From the NCBI RefSeq assembly GCF_904849725.1, contig NC_058522.1, positions 193,094,968 to 193,158,967 on the forward strand: DNA of 64,000 bases, written 5' to 3'. Position 1 is the first letter of the stretch, and every line of letters begins with the position of its first letter. This document shows, one piece after another, positions 24,269 through 35,417 of this stretch. The DNA comes from Hordeum vulgare subsp. vulgare. Taxonomy: Eukaryota; Streptophyta; Magnoliopsida; Poales; Poaceae. The notes under the pieces were generated by a model. It searched no databases, was not told the DNA's origin, and was given only the letters and a program-made list of their open reading frames with translations. Both the position numbers and the translations under genes were made by a program.

Positions 24269-24929
24269 CTTGCGTAGCTACTAAAGACAGAAGAAATATA
24301 TTTATATATAATTTAGCATTTATATTCATCTTTCGCCATTTTTATTACGTCCAGGCAACCTACACGCTAATAGGTAAAGATAGGTCCTAATCCCACCCGA
24401 GTATGTGTAGATTGGGTTCGTTTTCCCATGCTCTGCTCCGGATCCAACGCAAAATTTTGGCAGCACCTCCCCGCTATTCTCCTGATACATGTCTCCGCAA
24501 TAAACAGAGAGGATGTGCATCCGGAGAACAACAGGGAGGCACTGACGAAATTCCGCATCGGATCCAGAGCACAGCATACGGGAAAACGAACCCAATCTAA
24601 ACATACTCGGGCTGTCCATGGATAATGTTGGACAATTCGAAAGGATGGCGGTTATAAATATGCAAAGACATGCATATTTATAGATGTCGCCCTTTCGAAC
24701 GGGAGACGCATACTGGTCACGCATACTGATAAATTAATTGAATTACCTAAATCTAGAAAGTTGCATCCGGAAACCGAGCTACAGTAAATGAAGGGGTGGG
24801 GAGGAGATGAAATTTGTACTGACCCACGAATGCAGGGGCGGAGCTCGTACAACGCACGGGCAAGTCTTCGCACAGCAGACCTCATAGCGACGAGACAACT
24901 ATCACATGTAAATCCACCCGATCAACACA
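24269..24929. other. Upstream region of the CACTA transposase
   Basis: No supported gene. It contains a rearranged duplication: ttggcagcacctccccgctattctcctgatacatgtctcc resembles the complement of nearby sequence, and gaacccaatct / gggttcgttttccc recur in both orientations (24412-24440 and 24580-24600). The transposase promoter should lie here, but I cannot place a TATA box with confidence. Confidence 0.4.
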
Positions 24930-25213
24930 AATATTCCAATTATGTCATTTTAGAGGAAAACAAGCTAAGTATATAATATTCATGAGCTAACCAAGGTTCT
25001 TATGCCATTCTGAGCTTATTATGGTATTTTGGAGCTAAATGGGCTAATTATGTCATTGTTGGGTTAATTAAAGCAAGGATAATATGAAAGAGGAGAACAA
25101 AGAGGAGGAGGAGGAGAAGAAGAAGAAATCAAGAAGGAGGAGGAGGAGAAGGAGGAGGAGGAGAAGGATAGAAGGTCATTGGCCTTCTCCTCCTCCTCCT
25201 CCTCCTCCTCCTG
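24930..25213. repeat. Single satellite unit on the 5' side of the CACTA genes
   Basis: aatattccaattatgtcattttagagg through the purine tract and its mirrored pyrimidine tract matches the 393-bp unit of the main array, with the same 'atatgaaagaggagaa' start at 25083. It lies on the other side of the transposase genes from the main array and leads directly into captured gypsy copy 2. Confidence 0.9.
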
Positions 25214-26448
25214 TGTTATGACCGGCTTGGCCTATGGCCGGCGTAGGCCCATTGGGCGTTAATATTAGCGGCATGGCCCGCAAGTTATCTTAGGTAAATT
25301 ACTTTAGGAAAGTTATCTTAGGCTCGAGTTATAAATACTAGTTGTAAGACATCAATTGAGATCAAGCAATAAAGATATTATCTTCTGTTGCCCGGCTCTC
25401 CAAGGAGCCGGAACCCTAGCCTCCGCCGCACCTAACCCTAGCCGCGATGGCGCCATCTCGCCGGCGCGTCCGCTCCAGCCCTCGCTCCCCTCCTCCCTGC
25501 CCTTACAACCTACGCTGGAGGCCCGGTAGGAACCCTAGTCCTACCAATTTGGTATCCAGAGATTCCAGGCTGATCATGTCGCTCCCTCCACCACCGCCGC
25601 CGCTCAACACCACCACCGCCCCACTGCCGCAAACCACCACCACCGCCCCGCTGGGACCCAACCCCCGCCGCCGAGCGTCGCCCCCACTACCTATGGGCCG
25701 TCGTCGCTGCCGTGGGCCACCCCGGCCTTCCAGCCACTCCACGGAGGGGCGCCGCCGCCGCCGCAGCTGCTGCTGCAGCACTACCACGCCGCGGGCACTC
25801 CCTGGCCGGTGTGGCCGGCCACCACCGCGCCGCTGGGGGGGCTGCCCCACCAGTCGCTACCGGCCACCACGGCGCAGGCTCCGGCGCCGCCGCCGCCATC
25901 GACAGCAGCACCTCCAGCGCCCCGAACCACCGGTTGGCCCCTGCACGAGGTGCAGTTCCCGTCATCGCCATCGCCAATTCCCGCATGGGCAGCCGGATCA
26001 TCTTCGGGTCCGATCTATACCCAGGCACAGGCACTGCAGCAACCGCCCGGACGGGGCGGCCGCCAGCTCAGTCGACCCGTGCCGACCCTTCCAGCACCGG
26101 GCCGGCCTCCGCCAGCCGCAACGGCCGCACCTCCGGCCGCCACACGGACCTTCCGCAGGTTGTCCCCGGCCGAGCAGCAGGAGCGTCGATGTCAGGGTCT
26201 CTGCTTTAACTGCGATGAGCCCTACACGCCGACACATGTCTGCCCCCGCCTCTTCTACTTGGAGACGGTCGACTACACCGAGGCGGACGAGACGAACGAC
26301 GCACCAGACCCGGCCGCAGATTCTACGGCGACGGCCTGCGTCGTCTCTCTCCACGCCCTCGCCGGCATCCGCCATGAGCGGACCATGTTGCTGCCCGTGA
26401 CGATCCATGGCGAGCAGCTGGTCACCCTGCTGGATACGGGCTCCACTC
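25214..26448 (+). mobile_element. Captured gypsy LTR/gag/protease segment, copy 2
   Basis: It begins with a complete LTR of about 333 bp (TGTTATGACC... to ...CTACCA, 25214-25546) containing ttataaata near 25330. A primer site follows (tttggtatccagag, 25548-25561), then gag and the start of protease, cut at about 26448 where CTT-rich sequence starts. Relative to copy 1 it lacks part of the Pro-rich gag region and the whole capsid core, but extends further, through the zinc knuckle to the protease active site. Confidence 0.85.
25576..26448 (+). pseudogene. Gypsy gag-protease fragment with internal deletions (copy 2)
   Basis: The ATG at 25576 opens the same MSLPPPPPPLNTT as copy 1. Deletions near 25650 and 26030 remove the second Pro-rich segment and the capsid core. 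What follows is SPAEQQERRCQGLCFNC and the knuckle CFNCDEPYTPTHVC (Cys-x2-Cys-x4-Thr-x-Thr-His-x-Cys spacing, so atypical). The segment then runs to TIHGEQLVTLLDTGS, where LLDTGS is the aspartic protease active site. No pol follows. Confidence 0.82.
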
Positions 26449-26745
26449 TTCTTATTCTTTTCTTATTTTCCTTTTGCCTTTTCCTTTTATTCCTTCTTAT
26501 TTTCCTTCTTCTTCTTCTCCTTTTTATTCTTCTTCTTCTCCTCCTCCTCCTCTATCTCTTCTTCTTCTTCTTCTCCTTTTTTCTTCTTCTACTTATTCTT
26601 CTTCTACTACTTTTTCTTATTTTCTTCTACTAAACAGGAAACTAACCTAAGACTAAACATAAACCTAAGACTAAACATAAACCTAAACTAAAACTAAATC
26701 TAAACCTAAACCTAAACTAAAACAAGATTGTGGTGGCATAAACTA
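26449..26745. repeat. CTT-rich tract followed by CCTAAA-like repeats
   Basis: About 190 bases of pyrimidine-rich ctt/ctc sequence, then a short run of aaacctaa- and aaactaaa-type units (26640-26722) including ctaaacctaaacctaaact. No gene. Confidence 0.8.
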
Positions 26746-26804
26746 ATTATGGGATATTCAACACATAACAAGTTTCTGTCCAGTCCACTAGTACTTATCC
26801 AAAG

Positions 26805-27340
26805 TCAAAAAAACATTGGTAGAAATCCATTGTTGGAGCTCACCTTGTGATTTGGGCGAGAGGAATCGGTCGAAGGGCTGCTGCTCCTGGCTCCGACGCT
26901 GGTCTCGGGAATCAATGGCGTCCGGGTGACCTCGTCATTGCAATGGGGTTGCTGCTCCAAGCCGGTGGAGGGAGGAGTGCCGCTGAGCGAGGAGGGGGTC
27001 TGGCCGGTGATGGGAGGGCGAGGGTGGAGGGAGGACGGCGAGGAGGGCGAGGGCGAGGGTGCGGGCGGAGGGAGGACGGCGAGGAGGGCGAGGGCGAGGG
27101 TGCGGGCCGAGGGTGACGACGAGGGAGGCGGCGGCGCTCGCAGAGAGAGGGGGTGAGGTGGGGTGGGGGTGGCGTCGGCGGCGGCGGCGCTGGGGCGGCG
27201 GCGGCGCTGGGGGCCGGGGGCTGCTGCGGCAGCGCTGAGGGGATGCGGCGGCGCTGAGGGGAGAGCAGTGAGAGAGAGTGCGTGGGAGAGAGGAGAGAGG
27301 TGGGGCGCGCGGCGACCGTTAACGTTTGGGGGGTCCATCC
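26805..27340. other. GC-rich region near the CACTA 5' end
   Basis: Very GC- and CpG-rich sequence with a tandem duplication of about 40 bp (gaggacggcgaggagggcg at about 27032 and 27072). A 177-codon open frame on the minus strand is almost all Pro/Ser/Ala/Arg and has no known domain, so I treat it as compositional. This may be the promoter/leader side of the transposase transcript. Confidence 0.5.
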
Positions 27341-27637
27341 CCTTTGCCGTCTGCCAGGGACGGCAAAGCTAGTCAGGCAGACGGCAAAGGGGTGGGTGGG
27401 GCCGGGGTGGGATGGGGAGAGAGGAGGGGTGGGGTGGGATAGCTTTGCCGTCTGCCATCCCTACCTTTGCCGTCTGTTGACAGACGGCAAAGAGGTGGCT
27501 GATGGCAAATATGTATTTTGCCATCAGCCTCCTCTTTACCGTCTGTTTTTTGCCAACACACGGTAAAGAGGTTCTTCGCCGTCTGCTGGCTGATGGCAAA
27601 GATTTGGCAGACGGCAAATATAGGAATTCCAGTAGTG
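27341..27637. repeat. CACTA right terminal inverted repeat and subterminal repeats
   Basis: Repeated tttgccgtctgcc / ggcagacggcaaag motifs in both orientations end in ggcaaataggaattccagtagtg-type sequence, whose reverse complement is CACTACTGGAATTCC. This mirrors the left end at 12520. Confidence 0.92.
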
Positions 27638-28295
27638 ATAGCATAGACAGCACGACAACCTCGATGGCGGCACGATGATGGAGATCATGGTGTGGCGCTG
27701 GTGACAAGAAGATCATGTTGGTGCTTTGGTGATGGAGATCAAGAAGCACAAGATCATGGCCATATCATGTCACTTATGAATTGCATGTGATGTTAATCCT
27801 TTTATGCACCTTATTTGGCTTAGAACGACGATAGCATTATAAGGTGATCTCTCACTAAAATTTTAAGATGAAATTGTGTTCTCCCCGACAGTGCACCGTT
27901 GCGACAGTTTGTCGTTTCGAGACACCATGTGATGATCGGGTGTGATAGACTCAACGTTCACATACAACGGGTGCAAAACAGTTGCACACACGGAACACTC
28001 GGGTTAAACTTGATGATCCTAGAATGTGCAGACATGGCCTTGGAACACAAGAAACCAAAATGTCGAGCATGAATCGTATAGTTGATATGATTATCATAGA
28101 GATGCTTACCACTGAAGCTATACTCAACTCACGTGATGATCGGACTTGAGTTAGTGGGTTTGGATCATGTACCACTCTAATGACTAGAGGGATGTACTTT
28201 TTGAGTGGGAGTTTATTAAGTAATTTGATTAGTTAACCTCTAATTATCTTGAACATAGTCTAAGTCTATTTTGCAATATTTTATGTTGTAGATCA
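27638..28295 (+). other. Angela-type 5' leader, second part
   Basis: The leader resumes after the CACTA with atagcatagacagcacgac and runs to the gag ATG. It includes a Gly/Asp-like gatggagatcaagaagcac stretch but no supported gene. Confidence 0.8.
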
Positions 28296-31200
28296 ATGGC
28301 TCATGCAGTAGCAACCCTGAATTTCAATACGTTCCTAGAGAAAGTTAAGTTGAAAGATGATGGAAGCAACTTTGTAGACTGGGCACATAATCTTAGGCTC
28401 ATCCTACAAGCTGGGAAAACGAATTATGTCCTTGATGCTACGCTAGGAGATGAACCACCCGCTACATCTGACCAAGATGTTTTGTACGCTTGGAAATCGT
28501 GTAAGGAGGACTACTCAGTAGTTCAACGTGCAGTCTTGTATGGCTTGGAATCGGGACTTCAACGTCGCTTTGAGCATCATGGAGCATATGAGATGTTCCA
28601 GGAGTTGTAGTTTATCTTTCAGAAGAACGCCTGGATCGAGAGGTATGAGATCTCCGATAAGTTCTATGCTTGCAAGATGGAGGAGAATTCGTCTGGCAGT
28701 AAACATGTGCTCAAAATGTCTGGGTACTCAAACCGTCTTGCTGACCTAGGGATTGAACTCCCGCAAGAGGCTACAACTGACAGAATTCTTCAATGACTTC
28801 CACCTAGCTATAATAGTTTTATCTTGAACTATAACATGCAAGGGATGAACAAGCCACCCGGCGAGTTATTCGCGATGCTGAAATTCGCAGAGTCAGAACT
28901 CCGGAAAGAGCATCAAGTGTTGATGGTCAATAAGACCACTAGTTTCAAGAGAAACAGCAAAGGAAAGAAGGGTAACTCCAAGAAGAGTGGCAAGCCTGTC
29001 GCCATTCCTACGAAGAAACCCAAGGCTGGACGTAAGCCAGAAACATAGTGTTATTATTGCAAGTGGATGGGTCACTGGAAGCGCAACTGCCCCAAGTATT
29101 CGGCTGATAAGAAGGAGGCCAAAGAAAAATCAGGTATATTTGATATACATGTTATTGATGTGTACTTAACCAACTCTCGTAGTAGTGCCTGGGTATTTGA
29201 TACCGGTTCTGTTGCTCATATTTGCAACTCGAAGCAGGAACTCTGTAATTAACGAAGGCTGGCAAAGGTTGAAGTGACGATGCTCGTGGGAAATGGTTCC
29301 AAGGTTGATGCAATTGTCGTCGGCACAGTCTTACTTTGGTTACCATCAGGATTAATTATGAACTTAAATAATTGTTATTTAGAGCCTGCGTTAAGCATGA
29401 ACATTATATCTGGATCTTGTTTATTGCGAGACGGTTACTTGTTTAAGTCAGAGAATAATGGTTGTTCTATTTCTATGAGTAATATCTTTTATGGTCATGC
29501 ACCCAATGTGAGAGGATTGTTCATATTGAATCTTGATTGTGATGATACATATATACATAACATTGAGACCAAAAGATGTAGAGTTAACAATGATACCGTC
29601 ATGTTTTTGTGGCACTGCCACTTAGGTCATATTGGTGTAAAGCACATGAATAAACTACATTCCGATGGGCTTTTGGAGTCACTTGATTTCGAATAACTTG
29701 ACACGTGCGAACCATGCCTCTTGGGAAAGATGACTAAGACTCCGTTCTCCAGAACAATGGAGCGTGCAAGTGACTTGTTAGAGATCATACATACAAATGT
29801 GTGCGGTCCGATGAGTGTGGAGGCGCACGGCGGATATCGTTATTTTCTCACCTTCACTTACGATTTGAGTAGGTATGGATATATCTACTTGATGAAGCAC
29901 AAGTCTAAAACATTTGAGAAGTTCAAGCAATTTTAGAGTGAAGTTGAAAATCATCGTAACAAGAAGATCAAGTTCCTACGTTCTGATCGTGGGGGTGAAT
30001 ATCTGAGTTTCGAGTTTGGTGCTCACTTGAGATAATGTGGAATCGTTTTACAGTTAACACCTTGTGGAACACCACAACGTAATGGTGTGTTCGAACATCG
30101 TAATCGTACTTTGTGAGAAATGCTGCGATCTATGATGTTTCTTACTGATTTGTCGTTATCGTTTTGGGGTTATGCATTAGAGATAGCTGCATTCACTTTA
30201 AATAGGGAACCATCAAAAATCCGTTGAGATGACACCATACGAGATGTGGTATGGCACGAGGCCAAAGTTGTCGTTTCTTAAAGTTTGGGGATGTGATGCT
30301 TATGTCAAAAAGCTTCAGCCTAAAAAGCTGGAACCCAAAACGGAAAAGTGTGTCATCACAGGTTACCCAAAGGAGACAGGTGGGTACACCTTCTATCTCA
30401 AATCTGAGGGCAAAGTATTTGTTGCTAAGAACGAAGCTTTTCTTGAGAAGGAATTTCTCTCGAAAGAATTGAGTGGGAGGAAGATAGAACTTGATGAGGT
30501 TGTCGAACCTCTAATCCCTCTAGATGGTGCCGCAGGGCAGGGGAAACCTCTGTCGAAGCGACGCCGGTTGAGGAGGAAGTTAATGACGATGATCATGAAA
30601 CTTCGGATCAAGTTCCTATTGGGCCCCGCAGGTCGACAAGATCACGTACTGCTCGTGAGTGGTACGGTAATCCTGTCTTATAAATCATGTTGTTGGACAA
30701 CAATGAACCTACGAATTATGAAGAAGCAATGGTGGGTCCGGATTCCAACAAATGGCTCGAGGCCATGAAGTGTGAGATAGGATCTATGTACGAAAACAAA
30801 GTGTGGACTTTGGAAGTATTACCTGAAGGCCGCAAGGCTATTCAGAACAAATGGATCTTTAAGCAGAAGACGGACGCGGCCGGTAATCTAACCGTTTATA
30901 AAGCTCGACTTGTGGCAAAGGGTTTTTCACAGGTTCAAGGTGTTGACTACGATGAGACGTTCTCATCGGTAGCGATGCTTAAGTCCGTCTGAATCATGTT
31001 AGCAATAACTGCAATTTTGAATTATGAAATCTGGCAGATGGATATCAAAACGGCGTTCCTTAATGGTTTTCTTAAAGAATTGTTGTATATGATGCAACCC
31101 GAAGGTTTTGTCCATCCAAAGAATGCTAACAAAGTGTCCAAGCTCCAGCGATCCATTTATGGACTGGTGCAAGCATCTCGGAGTTGGAATAAGCGCTTTG

Positions 31201-32288
31201 ATGAGGTGATTAAAGCATTTGGCTTTATACAAGTTGTTGGAGAATCTTGTATTTACAAGAAAGTGAGTGGGAGCTCTGTGGAGTTTCTAATATTATATGT
31301 GGATGACATATTACTGATTGGAAATAATGTGGAGTTTTTAGAGAGCGTAAAAGATTACTTAAACAAGTGTTTCTCTATGAAGGACCTAGGAGAAGCTGGT
31401 TACATTCTAGGCACTAAGATCCATAGGGATAGATCGAAATGCCTAATAGGAATTTCATAAAGCACATACCATGATAAAGTTTTGAGGAAGTTCAAAATGG
31501 AACAGTCCAAGAAGGGGTTCTTGCCAGTATTACAAGGTATAAAATTGAGTAAGACTCAGTGTCTAGTACCCATGGAAGATAGAGAAAAGATGAGTACCAT
31601 CCCCTATGCTTCAGCCATAGGGTATATCATGTATGAAATGATGTGCACTAGACCGGACGTCAGCCTGGCCATAAGTATGGCAGGCCGGTATCAAAGTAAT
31701 CCAGGAATGGATCACTGGACGGCGGTCAAGAATATTTTGAAGTACTTGAAAAGGACTAAGGAAATGTTTCTCGTTTATGGAGGTGACGAAGATCTCGTCA
31801 TAAAGGGTTACGTCGACGCAAGATTTGACACTGATCCAGATGACTCTAAGTCTCAAACCGGCTACGTATTTATTCTTAATGGGAGTGCAGTAAGCTGGTG
31901 CAGTTCCAACCAAAGCGTCGTAGCAGATTCTACATGTGAAGCAGAGTGCATGGCTGCCTCGGAGGCAGCTAAGGAGGGTGTCTGGATGAAGAAGTTCATG
32001 ACGGATCTTGTAGTTCTGCCGAGCGCACTAAATCCAATAACTCTGTTCTGTGACAACACTGGTGACATTGCTTTAGCAAAGGAACCAAGGTTTCACAAGA
32101 AGACCAGACACCTCAAACGCCACTTCAACCTCATCTGCGACTACGTCGAAGGAGAGGACGTAAATATTTGCAAAGTGCACACGGATCTGAATGTAGCAGA
32201 CCCGCTGACTGAACCTCTTCCACAAGCGAAGCATGATCAACACCAGAACTGTATGGGTGTTAGATTCATTCCAATGTTAATCGCATAG
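28296..32288 (+). pseudogene. Angela-type gag-pol polyprotein, decayed
   Basis: This was one frame of about 1,330 codons. Gag starts MAHAVATLNFNTFLEK. A zinc knuckle CYYCKWMGHWKRNC follows near 29049, then protease VFDTGSVAHIC. Integrase shows its His-Cys part (HCHLGHIGVKHMNKL ... CEPCLLGK) and core; its first catalytic Asp is Asn (AAT 29796-29798), while RSDRGGEY is kept. RT shows QMDIKTAFLNG and catalytic YVDD (31296-31307). RNase H shows DARFDTDPDDSKSQTGYVF and CEAECMAASEAAKE. Stops include 28608, 28794, 29046, 29250, 29694, 29934, 30988 and 31458. An extra A near 30210 shifts the frame until about 30540. The element cannot make the protein. Confidence 0.93.
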
Positions 32289-32320
32289 CGATGTGAGACT
32301 AAATTATTGACTCTAGTGCA

Positions 32321-32330
32321 AGTGGCAGAC
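32321..32330 (+). other. Polypurine tract before the Angela-type 3' LTR
   Basis: agtggcagac immediately precedes the LTR start TGTTGGAAAT, at the place of the plus-strand primer. It is one pyrimidine away from a clean purine run. Confidence 0.75.
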
Positions 32331-34128
32331 TGTTGGAAATATGCCCTAGAGGCAATGATAAAATAGTTATTATTATATTTCCTGTTTCAAGATAATAGTT
32401 TATTATCCATGCTATAATTGTATTGAATGAAAGTATAGATACATGTGTGGATATATAGACAAAACGATATCCCTAGCAAGCCACTAGTTGGCTAGCCAGT
32501 TGATCAAGGATGGTTAAGGTTTTCTGACCATATGCAAGTGTTTTCACTTGATAACTGGATAACATCATTAGGAGAATCATCTGATGGACAAGACCCAAAT
32601 TATAAATGTAGCATGTGATTGTGTCATTTTGTTGCTACTGTTTTCTATGTGTCAAGTATTCATTCCTACGACCATGAGATCATGTAACTCACTGACACCG
32701 GAGGAATACCTTGTGTGTATCAAATGTGACAACGTTACTGGGTGAATATAAAGGTGCTCTACAGGTATCTCCAAAGGTGTCCTTTGAGTGAGTATGGCTC
32801 AAGACAGGGATTTGTCACTCCGTGTGACGGAGAGGTATCTCGGGGCCCACTCGGTAATACAACATCACAAACAAGCCTTGCAAGCAATGTGACTCAAGTG
32901 TAAGTCACGGGATCTTGCATTATGGAACGTTTAAAGAGACTTGCCAGTAACGAGATTGAAATAGTTATACGGATACCGACGATCGAATCTCGGGCAAGTA
33001 ACATACCGAAGGACAAAGGGAATGACATACAGGATTATATGATTCCTTGGCACAGAGGTTCAACCGATAAGATCTTTGTAGAATATGTATGATCCAATAT
33101 GGACATACAGGTCCCGCTATTGGATATTGAGCGGGGAGTGTCTCAGGTCATGTCTACATAGTTCTCGAACCCGCAGGATCTGCACACTTAAGGTTCGATG
33201 ATGTTTTAGTACAGTTGAGTTATATGTGTGGTTACCGAAGGTTGTTCGGAGTTCCGAATGACATCACGGACGTCACGGGGGTTTCCAGAATGGTCCGGAA
33301 ACGAAGATTGATATATAGGATGGTTTCATTTGGTCACCGGAAAGTTTCGGGCATTACCGGAAGTGTACCGGGAGTGACGAATGGGTTTCGGGTATTCACC
33401 GGGAGGGGCCCACCCACCCGGGAGTGAACCCAGTGACCCTAGGGTGGCACACCAGCCCTTAGTGGGCTGGTGAGGCCAGCCCAATAGGGCCATGGCGCCA
33501 CAAGTGGAAAAAACCAAAGGAAAAGAAAAAACAAGAAAAGAGGGAGGTGGGAAGGAAGGAGGGGACTCCTTCCCCCGAACCGAATTGGGGTGGGAGTCCA
33601 CCTCCTCCCACTCGGCCGGCGCCCTTGGGGTTCCCTTGATCCCCAAGGCTAGCCCCTCCCCTCCTCATATATATATTGGTGGGTTAGGGCTTTTTGAGAC
33701 ACAACTTTGCCACGTGCAACTCAAACATATAGCACAGAATTCTTCCTCTAGATCGGATTTCTGCGGAGCTCTGGCGGAGCCCTGCAGGAGTAGATCATCA
33801 CCACCACCGGAGCACCGTCATGCTGCAAGAGAACTCATCTACTTCTCCGTCTCTCTTGCTGGACCAAGAAGGCCGAGATCGTCATCGAGCTGTACGTGTG
33901 CTGAACGCGGAGGTGCCGTCTGTTCGGCGCTAGATCGGAACGGATCGTGGGACGACAGTGATTTGAATCACGAAGCTGTACCACTACATCAACAGCGTTT
34001 CTTAATGCTTCCCGCTTAGCGACCTACAAGGGTATGTAGATCTAATCTCCTCTCGTGGATGGACATCACCATGATAGGTCTTTGTGTGCGTAGGAAATTT
34101 TTTGTTTCCCATGCAACGTTCCCCAACA
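32331..34128 (+). repeat. 3' LTR of the Angela-type element
   Basis: 1798 bp, TGTTGGAAATATGCCC to CCCCAACA, homologous to 10111-11918. Short open frames in it have no recognised product. Confidence 0.96.
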
Positions 34129-34133
34129 AAGGT
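34129..34133. repeat. Target-site duplication AAGGT, right copy
   Basis: Identical to 10106-10110. After it the LTR of element A continues with gacgtcaagagcagagctaacg. Confidence 0.95.
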
Positions 34134-34929
34134 GACGTCAAGAGCAGAGCTAACGATCAGCACCCGGTAAGCCTTTTTACCCTTGTTCGGGCCGCTTACA
34201 CGTAAAACCCTACGTCGTGCTTGTCTGGTTGTATTAAGCATTTTTTTATTGATTTTTACAGTGACTTTTGATAACCTTGTTCTGGGCCAATGTCCAAAGA
34301 GTCTAACCCCTTGTGAATGAGCTAAGGGCCTCCTTTTATAGGCAAAGGGGTCACCTACAGTGCTTGATGGTAGGTTCACAAGAAGGTACAGTGAACATAG
34401 AGCGGTGCTTATCCATCCACTACTGTGAGGTGCATTAAATGCACATCTTGTCCTTGTCAGTGATATGTTGGTGAAGACATGTATCCATGTGTTTCGACAC
34501 CTGGACATTGCGCTGGCGCATGCGGAATGCGCTAGAGCTTGGGGGCGGTGGCACTGTGGAAAGGGCGGTCGCCCTCCAGTGCCTAGCCTTGTCATCCCCG
34601 CAAGGGAGCTTGCTCGGGCCTTCGGAATTCGCCCCAACAAGGGAGCTTGCCGAGGGCTTCGGTTGTCATCCCGGCAAGGGAGGCTTGCCGAGGTCTTATA
34701 CTTGGTGAGATCATCACACGCACCAAATGGGCGTAGCCTTGGTCATCTTCCCGGCAAGGCAGGCTTGCCAAGGCCTTGATTATCTTCCCGGCAAGGCAGG
34801 CTTGCCGAGGCCTCGATTATCTTGGGGGATGCATCTTGTCTGGGTCCTTCCATGCCTTGCTGGCAGGGGCTCTTTGCGCCCGTGCAAAGGTCTGGGGAAC
34901 TAGGGACCCCAGTCTTTAGTGCACCGATA
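34134..34929 (-). repeat. 3' LTR of element A, inner piece
   Basis: It continues the LTR broken at 10110 and is homologous to 53690-54534, 56220-57077 and 59650-60163. It ends ...tagtgcaccgata. On the minus strand the LTR therefore starts TATCGGTGCACTA, with one change from the TGTCGG seen in the other copies. It contains several copies of ttcccggcaagg-aggcttgccgagg. Confidence 0.85.
34333..34343 (-). promoter_or_regulatory. LTR TATA box of element A (minus strand)
   Basis: ccttttatagg reads CCTATAAAAGG on the minus strand, the direction of gag-pol. The same site is kept in element B (about 56407-56417 and 59861-59871). In A's own 5' LTR it has decayed to cctttaatatg (about 53877). Confidence 0.55.
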
Positions 34930-35299
34930 GGAGCCCTTGGGGCTGGACCACACACGGTTCCGAAGTGTTGTTGGGCCAGGCCCAAATAGGTGCACGGGCT
35001 TTCATGGCTGGATCCGCTGGCGGTTGCATTTCCAAACGTCGTGCATCGGATGCGCGAAGTGGGAGGTCATGCTCGGAGTGGCCTCTCCGCCTCCTGAAAC
35101 GCCTTTGTCACGTGCGTGGCATGCGCAATTATGAATGCACAGGTCGCAGACGTGGCCTTCAAAGGTGCAGTAGTGGTTGGGCCCGCCGGTGCATGCATTG
35201 GTGCAGCAGGGCAGTTCTCTGTTCGCCCGTGAGCTTGAGCGATTGGGCGAGAAGGGTGGTGGCTCTGGAGTAAGGGAGGCTAGCCCCTGCGCCCCACCC

Positions 35300-35307
35300 T
35301 ATAAATT
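35300..35307 (+). promoter_or_regulatory. TATA box of element A's antisense gene
   Basis: tataaatt within ccctataaattggg lies 118 bp before the ATG at 35418. Element B has the same box 117 bp before its homologous ATG. The matching spacing supports a plus-strand promoter inside the element. Confidence 0.6.
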
Positions 35308-35417
35308 GGGTGGGTTTGCGAGGGGTTTTGCTCACCCAACTCCTCCTGAATCCACCAATTCCTCGGTCTTTGTCTTCGAAATCTTCTTCCGTCTGTAGGT
35401 GGCGCTCGCCGCTAACC

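Larger units (their letters stand above)
12520..27637 (-). mobile_element. CACTA (En/Spm) DNA transposon, 15.1 kb
   Basis: The left end reads CACGACAGGAAT and the right end, reverse complemented, CACTACTGGAATTCC. Both run into arrays of TTTGCCGTCTGCC. The flanks fit a 3-bp target duplication (ACA/ATA), as CACTA elements make. Inside are two minus-strand genes of the CACTA type (transposase 24268-20679, accessory protein 20542-18287), a satellite array and two captured gypsy segments. The genes read right to left, so the 5' end is at 27637. Confidence 0.93.
10111..34128 (+). mobile_element. Angela/BARE/WIS-type Ty1/copia element, split by a CACTA transposon
   Basis: It has paired LTRs (10111-11918 and 32331-34128), a Met-tRNA primer site, one gag-pol frame in copia order (gag, protease, integrase, RT, RNase H) and a purine tract. 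It is flanked by perfect AAGGT duplications. The LTR ends are those of the very common Triticeae Angela/BARE group. The CACTA transposon lies in the 5' leader. In the first 150 aligned LTR bases I count about 12 differences by eye, so this is an old insertion. Confidence 0.95.

Noticed and set aside
26805..27338. A 177-codon open frame on the minus strand
   Set aside because: Almost entirely Pro, Ser, Ala and Arg from GC-rich repeat DNA, with no domain; better explained by composition.
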